DNA from: DATEPR01 sp036491115
Lineage (GTDB): Bacteria > Actinomycetota > Actinomycetes > Mycobacteriales > Pseudonocardiaceae
DNA length: 64,000 bases
Assembly (NCBI GenBank): GCA_036491115.1
Contig: DASXCQ010000089.1
Span: 17,270-81,269 of the forward strand
Direction of reading: 5' to 3'
Under the pieces are notes generated by a model. It made no database searches. It had not been told where the DNA came from and saw nothing but the letters and a program-made list of their open reading frames with translations. Within the stretch, counting starts at the first letter, position 1. Every line of letters starts with the position of its first letter. A program made the position numbers and the translations under genes. Positions 59,437-64,000 of this stretch are shown here, one piece after another.

Positions 59437-59985
59437 TCAGTGACTGACGGCGTCCGCCGTCTCCAGGGCGTGCAGTTCCGCCGCCTCGGCCGCCGAGACC
59501 AGACCGATCCCGACGAGGTCCAACGGGCTGACGAAGCCGTCGCTGATCCGGAAGCCGCCTGCCGACGCGATCGCGTCGCGCAACGGTACCGCCCACTGGT
59601 GCTCGATGAGCAGCAATGCCGCCGCGGTGCCGTTCGGGATGTCCTCGACCACGTCCCAGGCGTCGCTGTCGGAGAACGCCTGCACGCCGCCAGCCTCCGC
59701 GGCATCCGCTCCGGCCGCTGCGCCCGCCCGCATGCCGTCCTCGCCCTCGATGCCCAACCCGATTAGCGCACCGATCTTGGTGCCCAGCTCGACGGCCTCG
59801 TCCTCGGTCAGATTACTCAGGTGAGCGATCTCCAGGCCACCGTCCATGTCCTTGTGCACAGCCAGTGCGTCGATCACCCGGACCGTGTCGGTCCGCCGGA
59901 GCCGTTCCAGTTCGTCGATGATCTGGCCGTGGAAGTCGGGTGCCGGGAACCCCAGCACGATGAGCTGTACCGGACCGATCGCCAT
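59437..59985 (-). CDS. DUF6325/DUF1269-like regulatory membrane-associated protein
   Basis: A 182-aa protein. MAIGPVQLIVLGFPAPDFHG and LRRTDTVRVIDALAVHKDMD start the domain, with a Gly-rich GTKIGALIGLGIEGEDG and AGAAAGADAAEAGGVQAF in the middle and PNGTAAALLLIEHQWAVPL near the end. It matches DUF6325, related to DUF1269, small proteins in actinobacteria with unknown role. GAGGAGGGACC precedes ATG 59985. No SigF-type promoter is visible upstream. Confidence 0.78.
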   Translation of the reverse strand: MAIGPVQLIVLGFPAPDFHGQIIDELERLRRTDTVRVIDALAVHKDMDGGLEIAHLSNLTEDEAVELGTKIGALIGLGIEGEDGMRAGAAAGADAAEAGGVQAFSDSDAWDVVEDIPNGTAAALLLIEHQWAVPLRDAIASAGGFRISDGFVSPLDLVGIGLVSAAEAAELHALETADAVSH

Positions 59986-60326
59986 TTCGGTCCCTCCTCG
60001 GTGGTCGGACGAGACCCCACCACCGTCCTCCCCCGACCCGCTGGTCGCATCGCCTCCACGGGGTGATGTGCGCACGACCTGGGCGTCGCTGTGAGCCCTG
60101 GGCCGGGATACGGACCAGATCGTGGCCCCGCCGCACACGGTGGTGGTGGGCGGGGTGCCCGGTATAGCATTGTCCTTTTTGGACCAACTGGGTGCCGGGC
60201 ACAGCAGACCGTGCCGGCCGCGATCCACACGGCGATCCAGGCGGCCGACCGCCCCAGGACGAGTTCCTCGCCACCGTCTCGACCCTGGTGTCCGTGATCG
60301 ACGGCATGCCCGCGGCGGGTAGCCCG
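59986..60326. other. Intergenic region, possible decayed reading frame
   Basis: About 340 bp separates two minus-strand genes. The 60220-60320 plus-strand frame reads IQAADRPQDEFLATVSTLVS but has no start and no clear family. GGTATAGCATTG near 60160 is a local AT-rich spot that may hold a promoter for the DUF6325-like gene. Confidence 0.4.
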
Positions 60327-60881
60327 CTATTCGTGCCGGCGCAGTCCGTCGAGGACGACGTCGAGCAGGTGTCGGGCACGGGTGTCCCAGTCGGCCTCGT
60401 CGAGTCTGGACAGGTAGCCGATGAGGAGGATGACGTCGCGGGCGTCGACGTCCGGGCGGATCGTGCCATCGGCTTTGCCCGCGTCGAGGAGCGTCGTCAC
60501 CGCGTCACCGATCGGGCCGTGGCTGTGCTCGGTGAGATCGCGCCACACCGCCACCTCGACGGCCGCGAGCACTCCGCGCTTGACCCGCGCATAGTCGGCC
60601 ACCCGGTCGAACCAGCGGGCGAGCGCTTCGACCGGCTCGTGCTCGGCCAGCAGGACCGGCACAGCGATGACGAGTTCCTCGACTTCGTGCCGATACACCT
60701 CGGACAGCAGGTCCTCGCGGGTCGGAAAGTGGCGGTAGAGAGTGCCCTGGCCGACCCCGGCCAGCTTGGCGATCGCGTTGAGCTTCAACTCGTCCGAGTC
60801 CGCGATGACTTCTCGTGCGACCTGGATGATCCGAGCGCGGTTCTCGGTCGCGTCGGCACGGCGGCGGGGCGCGTTGTCCAT
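60327..60881 (-). CDS. TetR-family repressor
   Basis: A 184-aa TetR protein. The N-terminal HTH reads ENRARIIQVAREVIAD and AIAKLAGVGQGTLYRHFPTR, followed by an all-helical ligand domain ending in a TetR-C-type DGLRRHE. It is divergent from an SDR gene at 60976, and two identical 14-bp palindromes lie between them. It therefore probably represses both and is relieved by the SDR's substrate. Confidence 0.92.
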   Translation of the reverse strand: MDNAPRRRADATENRARIIQVAREVIADSDELKLNAIAKLAGVGQGTLYRHFPTREDLLSEVYRHEVEELVIAVPVLLAEHEPVEALARWFDRVADYARVKRGVLAAVEVAVWRDLTEHSHGPIGDAVTTLLDAGKADGTIRPDVDARDVILLIGYLSRLDEADWDTRARHLLDVVLDGLRRHE

Positions 60882-60909
60882 CTGACCTCCGTACGACGAC
60901 CTGGCTAAC

Positions 60910-60954
60910 CGGACACGTGTCCGCTACACTGGTGAGTAAGCGGACACGTGTCCG
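60910..60954. promoter_or_regulatory. Twin TetR operators
   Basis: CGGACACGTGTCCG occurs at 60910-60923 and again at 60941-60954. Each is a perfect 14-bp palindrome, 31 bp apart centre to centre (about three helical turns), so two dimers would sit on the same DNA face between tetR and the SDR gene. Confidence 0.88.
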
Positions 60955-60975
60955 TCTTACGTCGGAGGGTGCCCC

Positions 60976-61716
60976 ATGTCAACCATCAGCGGCAAGGTTG
61001 TCGCGATCACCGGAGCCAGCAGCGGGATCGGCGAGGCCACCGCGCGGCTGCTCGCCGAGCGCGGCGCGGCCGTCGTCCTCGGTGCGCGCCGCACAACGCG
61101 GCTCGACGAAATCGCCCGGAGCATCCGCGACGACGGTGGACGTGCGGTCACCCGCGCCACCGACGTCACCCGTCCAGAAGACCTCGCACGGCTCGTCGGC
61201 TGCGCCGTGGACCAGTTCGGCCGGCTCGATGTGCTGGTGAGCAACGCCGGCATCAGCAAGCTCGGCGTCATGGCCGACGTCGACGTCGACGGTTGGTCGG
61301 CGATGATCGACGTCAACCTCCGTGGCGTACTTCACGGCGTCGCCGCGGCACTCCCCGTATTCCGCCAACAGGGCCGAGGCCATCTCGTGACCACCGTGTC
61401 GACCGCCGGCCTGAAGATCACCCCCACCATGGCGGTCTACGCGGCGACCAAGAACGCCGTCCGTACCCTCCTGGAAGGATTGCGCCAGGAATCGACCGAC
61501 GGCGTGCTGCGGACGACATCGGTCTCACCCGGCTACGTCCGCACCGAACTCGCAGACTCCATCGACAACACCCGGGTCCGCGAGCAGATCCAACAGAACA
61601 TGACCGAGTTCGCCATCGCGCCCGCCGCTGTCGCCAGCGCCATCGCCTTCGCGATCGAGCAGCCCCATGACGTGGAGATCAGCGACATCGTCATCCGCCC
61701 CACCACCCAGGGCTAG
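60976..61716 (+). CDS. Short-chain dehydrogenase/reductase controlled by TetR
   Basis: A 246-aa SDR. VVAITGASSGIGEATARLLA is the cofactor motif, VLGARRTTRLDEIA suggests NADP, VLVSNAGISKLG is the NAG motif, TTVSTAGLK contains the catalytic Ser and AVYAATKNAVRTLLEGLRQE the YxxxK. The tail fits the YdfG/serine-dehydrogenase-like subgroup. ATG 60976 follows GGAGGGTGCCCC. It should be de-repressed when the TetR protein at 60327 leaves the twin operators. Confidence 0.9.
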   Translation: MSTISGKVVAITGASSGIGEATARLLAERGAAVVLGARRTTRLDEIARSIRDDGGRAVTRATDVTRPEDLARLVGCAVDQFGRLDVLVSNAGISKLGVMADVDVDGWSAMIDVNLRGVLHGVAAALPVFRQQGRGHLVTTVSTAGLKITPTMAVYAATKNAVRTLLEGLRQESTDGVLRTTSVSPGYVRTELADSIDNTRVREQIQQNMTEFAIAPAAVASAIAFAIEQPHDVEISDIVIRPTTQG

Positions 61717-61761
61717 CCGCCTGTAACGCGCGACCCGTCCGGTCGGCACTAGGGTTGACGG

Positions 61762-62229
61762 ATGGCTGACGTGTCCGTGACCACCGTCGATACCGGTCCG
61801 CGCAAGGTGACCCGGCAGGTCTTGGTGCACGCGTCCCTCGGAGACTTGTTCGCGCTGATCGCCAACCCGCACCGGCATCCCGAACTGGACGGCTCCGGCA
61901 CCGTCCGGCATGTCCCGGTGACCGGCCCGGAGCGGCTGGCCCTCGGCGACCGGTTCACCGTCCGGATGAAACAGTTCGGCTTCCCCTACAAGATCACCTC
62001 GACGGTGACCGCGTTCGAGGACGACCACGTGATCGAGTGGCAGCACCCGTTGGGACACCGCTGGCGCTGGGAGCTGACCGAGGTCGAGCCGGGCGTCACC
62101 CGGATCACCGAGACCTTCGACTACGGCGACGCCAGGTCGCCCGCGATGCTCGAACGGTTCGGCTATCCGAGGAAGAACGGCGAAGGCATGGCGAAAACGC
62201 TGCAGGGCCTCGCCGCCCGGTACGCCTGA
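61762..62229 (+). CDS. SRPBCC-family protein
   Basis: A 155-aa START-like fold. KVTRQVLVHASLGDLFALIA and ANPHRHPELDGSGTV open it, FPYKITSTVTAFEDDHVIEW forms the central sheet, and LEPGVTR-type strands (EVEPGVTRITETFDYGDA) lead to the long C-terminal helix SPAMLERFGYPRKN. Polyketide-cyclase-like proteins of this type bind hydrophobic ligands. It lies 45 nt after the SDR and may be co-transcribed with it. Confidence 0.82.
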   Translation: MADVSVTTVDTGPRKVTRQVLVHASLGDLFALIANPHRHPELDGSGTVRHVPVTGPERLALGDRFTVRMKQFGFPYKITSTVTAFEDDHVIEWQHPLGHRWRWELTEVEPGVTRITETFDYGDARSPAMLERFGYPRKNGEGMAKTLQGLAARYA

Positions 62230-62243
62230 GGACATCGCCCTCA

Positions 62244-62455
62244 GCCCCGGCCGATGAGGACCGACCAGAGCCCCTCGGTCGTCTTCGCGGTCGGGTTGCG
62301 GCTGGCCAGCCCCTCCTTGCCGTAGCACATCAGCGTGACGTGCACGCCCGTCCCGGTTTCCGAGGCCGGGCCGAAGACCCGGTCAACGTCGCCGAGTACA
62401 GCAGGTCCATCGCGTCGATGAGCACCGCGAGCTTGGTCGCGCTCTCATGTGCCAT
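62244..62455 (-). pseudogene. Short decayed gene, family unknown
   Basis: Minus strand, ATG 62455: MAHESATKLAVLIDAMDLLY. A frame change near 62390 leads into DRVFGPASETGTGVHVTLMC, YGKEGLASRNPTAKTTEGLW and SVLIGRG, stopping at 62244. Both parts have protein-like composition and codon use but do not form one frame. I do not recognise the family. Position next to the tRNA remnant suggests damage at the edge of an integrated element. Confidence 0.4.
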
Positions 62456-62635
62456 GACCAACCTGCTCCCCGCCGTGGCCAGGATCACCGATCCACAGGC
62501 CCTGCGCCGGCCGGCCGGCGCAGGTGCGCCGGGCTCACCCCACAGTGGGTGTGTTCAGCGGGCAGGCCACTTCGCAAATTAATCAACGGCCCGCCGGTGA
62601 AGATCGCCGACAGGCCGTCTGACCAGGTAATATCC

Positions 62636-62681
62636 TGGTGGGCGATACAGGGATTGAACCTGTGACCTCTACCGTGTCAAG
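62636..62681 (-). tRNA. 3' half of tRNA-Val(GAC), probable attachment-site remnant
   Basis: Minus strand, 3' to 5': CCA at 62638-62636, discriminator A, acceptor strand ATCGCCC (62646-62640), a perfect T-arm (ACAGG-TTCAATC-CCTGT, 62663-62647), variable loop, GGTAG stem strand and a TTGACAC anticodon loop (anticodon GAC) at 62680-62674. Upstream of the loop the sequence (TTTGC) cannot pair with GGTAG and no D-arm or 5' acceptor follows, so the tRNA is incomplete. A 3' half breaking in the anticodon loop is the classic footprint of tyrosine-recombinase integration. Confidence 0.8.
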
Positions 62682-62777
62682 CAAACTGCCGGCTCGTTTG
62701 ACGTGGGGTCGGCACTGGTGGCGAGGCATCGGATGTCCGTGGACGTCCGCCGTCGTCCATGCGTCGACGCTCCGATT

Positions 62778-62798
62778 GTCAGGCAGTTCGTCAGGCAG
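62778..62798 (+). repeat. Direct repeat beside the att remnant
   Basis: GTCAGGCAG-TTC-GTCAGGCAG: two identical 9-mers 12 bp apart, about 100 bp inside the putative element. Arm-type integrase or excisionase sites often look like this; no direct evidence. Confidence 0.5.
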
Positions 62799-62817
62799 CA
62801 ACCGCCTACGGGCGCAC

Positions 62818-63141
62818 CTACCGGTCCATCCGTCTGGCCCGGCTGACAATCAGCGCTAGGTCGCTGTACGGCCGGTCGTCCAGCTCGGCGCGCACCGGTG
62901 GGGCGCCACTGAGCGTCAACACCCAGGTGTAGTTCGGGTCACCCAGCGCATGGCAGGCGACGCATTCCACTCGGAGTAGCTCACCGCTCACCGTTGCCAG
63001 GTACCGGCCGCCAACGAGCGAGTGGACGCCACTCTTGCAGGTCGCCGGCAAGATACCTACGCGCTCGCCGGTCGCTGGCTCGGTCCGGTATCGCACAGGG
63101 CCGTCAGGCCGGGCGTTCGGACCTGGGTTGAACGTCGTCAT
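62818..63141 (-). CDS. Uncharacterised protein with CxxC pair
   Basis: A 107-aa protein. It begins MTTFNPGPNARPDGPVRYRT, has an isolated Cys in LPATCKSG and a CVAC pair in VECVACHALGDPNYTW, and ends in a basic SRARRMDR. It is compatible with a small metal-binding or regulatory protein. Codon use is less GC-extreme than chromosomal genes to the left. It is divergent from the GntR gene at 63332 and is probably part of the same integrated element. I recognise no family. Confidence 0.5.
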   Translation of the reverse strand: MTTFNPGPNARPDGPVRYRTEPATGERVGILPATCKSGVHSLVGGRYLATVSGELLRVECVACHALGDPNYTWVLTLSGAPPVRAELDDRPYSDLALIVSRARRMDR

Positions 63142-63257
63142 GCCTGGCAGGGTACCGACCATCGAACGTGTGTTCGAGGGTGATCCAAAGTCGCTATGTC
63201 ATTCCGTTGCAGGGCGATGGCTGTCAGTAAGCGCATGCGCGCCGCCGTGGTGCCCAC

Positions 63258-63286
63258 GTGACAAGTGTCGTCCGAATGGGTACTAG
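63258..63286 (+). promoter_or_regulatory. Promoter for the GntR gene
   Basis: GTGACA (63258-63263), 17-bp spacer, TACTAG (63281-63286), a good housekeeping promoter. CTGTACAG (63296-63303), an 8-bp palindrome, overlaps the expected start site and could be the regulator's own operator. Confidence 0.65.
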
Positions 63287-63331
63287 CATGGAGTGCTGTA
63301 CAGAACTGGACGTGACGGAGGTGCTGGATCG

Positions 63332-64000
63332 GTGACTGATTCGAAGACGCCGAAGCCTGTTGGCTATCAGCACATCGCAGCGTGGTTGCGCGAGCGGATC
63401 GAGACCGATGAGTTCGGCCCAGGGGCGAAAATTCCATCCGAGAATGAGCTCATGGCTTCGTTCAACGTTGAACAGCCCACGGCGCGTCGTGCGCTCGAAG
63501 TGCTGAAGAACGAAGGATTGATCTACGCCCGCCGAGGTGCAGGAACATTTGTTCGCGAGTTCCGGCCCATCCGACGCGTGTCGCCAGACCGGCTTCGTTC
63601 TGAGGTATGGGGATCTGGGCGCTCTATCTGGAGCGTGGATCTTCACGAACGCCCATCTGCGCGCGACGTTAGCGTCAATGAAGAGCAGGCTCCGGAACGC
63701 ATTGCGCACGTACTGGAACTCCCGCCAGGCGCCGCCGTCTGGGTGCGTAGGAGGCGGTACTTCGTGGAAGACAAGCCGGTACAGCTTGCCGTCTCTTACT
63801 ACCCCGCGAATGTCGTAACTGGGTCGCCTATTACGGCTGTCAATACCGGCGATGGCGGCGCATACGCACGTTTGACTGAACTTGGCTATGAGCCAGTCCG
63901 GTTTGTCGAAGAACTCAGAGTTCGGATGCCCACCAGCGCTGAGCGCGAGACGCTGGAGTTGACGCAGGGCGTTCCAGTTGCGGACCTGACCAGGACCGCA
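63332..64000 (+). CDS. GntR-family regulator with UTRA domain (partial, runs off window)
   Basis: At least 223 residues, with no stop before the window end. The wHTH is KIPSENELMASFNVEQPTAR followed by RALEVLKNEGLIYARRGAGT, then a UTRA (HutC-type) effector domain from about 85, with LELPPGAAVWVRRRRYFVED and LAVSYYPANVVTGSPI. GTG 63332 follows GGAGG at a 10-nt spacing. GntR/UTRA regulators such as KorSA control conjugation genes in actinomycete integrative elements. The adjacent tRNA remnant supports that reading, though many chromosomal GntR proteins look the same. Confidence 0.85.
   Translation, partial: MTDSKTPKPVGYQHIAAWLRERIETDEFGPGAKIPSENELMASFNVEQPTARRALEVLKNEGLIYARRGAGTFVREFRPIRRVSPDRLRSEVWGSGRSIWSVDLHERPSARDVSVNEEQAPERIAHVLELPPGAAVWVRRRRYFVEDKPVQLAVSYYPANVVTGSPITAVNTGDGGAYARLTELGYEPVRFVEELRVRMPTSAERETLELTQGVPVADLTRTA

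Noticed and set aside
62638..62859. Plus-strand ORF starting MGDTGIEPVTSTV, and the minus-strand ORF at 62583-62849
   Set aside because: These are translations through the tRNA-Val half; the GIEPVTS and VTGSIPVSPT strings are classic tRNA-derived annotation artefacts.

Overview
The window is GC-rich (around 70 percent), with strong G/C third-position codon bias, frequent GTG starts, start/stop overlaps of the ATGA and GTGA type, and many families typical of filamentous actinobacteria: an F420-type LLM oxidoreductase, a SigF/SigB-class sigma factor with RsbW-like and STAS partners, DUF2795, DUF3618 and DUF6328 proteins, an LCP protein, a one-TM Ser/Thr kinase, and remnants of a SigK/RskA locus. 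I infer an actinomycete, probably Pseudonocardiaceae-like. No rRNA, CRISPR array, replication origin or complete tRNA is visible.

Layout. 0-12.5 kb: a HAD phosphatase-DhaL-DhaK operon, an HxlR/DHFR-like divergent pair, an MFS exporter/MarR divergent pair, a tightly overlapping hydrolase-methyltransferase-hydratase-HIT operon, and a frameshifted XRE/TPR regulator. 12.5-24 kb: a general-stress block with a SigF-type sigma factor, an RsbW-like anti-sigma protein, a STAS protein, and five promoters of the form GTTT-N15/16-GGGTA(T/C/G) in front of small stress proteins, a transketolase and the anti-sigma gene. A FdhB/NrfD electron-transfer pair without a catalytic subunit lies inside this block. 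24-36.8 kb: a Ser/Thr kinase, a Baeyer-Villiger-type monooxygenase, an LCP protein, an IclR/PDR-reductase/CYP199-like P450 cluster predicted to O-demethylate para-methoxybenzoate-type acids, a Tat-exported amidase, and others.

36.8-40.2 kb is the most unusual block. It is a lower-GC, minus-strand, four-gene cassette: a YfbR-like HD nucleotidase, a 419-aa protein with a degenerate Nudix-like C-terminus, a 199-aa Nudix-like protein, and a two-TM protein with a ubiquitin-like tail. It is followed by about 700 bp of gene-free, repeat-bearing DNA. It looks like an undescribed nucleotide-signalling or conflict (immunity) module.

41-50.7 kb holds ordinary metabolism and a two-component system, plus a condensation-domain gene split by an in-frame TAG. 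50.7-58 kb is a gene graveyard. It contains a sigK/rskA pair broken by frameshifts and a deletion, a chimera of an FAD oxidoreductase and a CFA-synthase-like tail, a broken ferritin-like gene, a cupredoxin and a HypF that truncate each other, and fragments of RHS, FAD-monooxygenase and hydrolase genes. Intact MerR, SDR/VOC and phosphotransferase genes are interspersed. 58-62.2 kb: an Stf0-type sulfotransferase, a DUF6325-like protein, a TetR/SDR pair with twin palindromic operators, and an SRPBCC protein. At 62.64-62.68 kb lies the 3' half of a tRNA-Val(GAC), which I read as an att remnant. Beyond it, an uncharacterised gene and a GntR/UTRA regulator probably belong to an integrative element that continues past the window.
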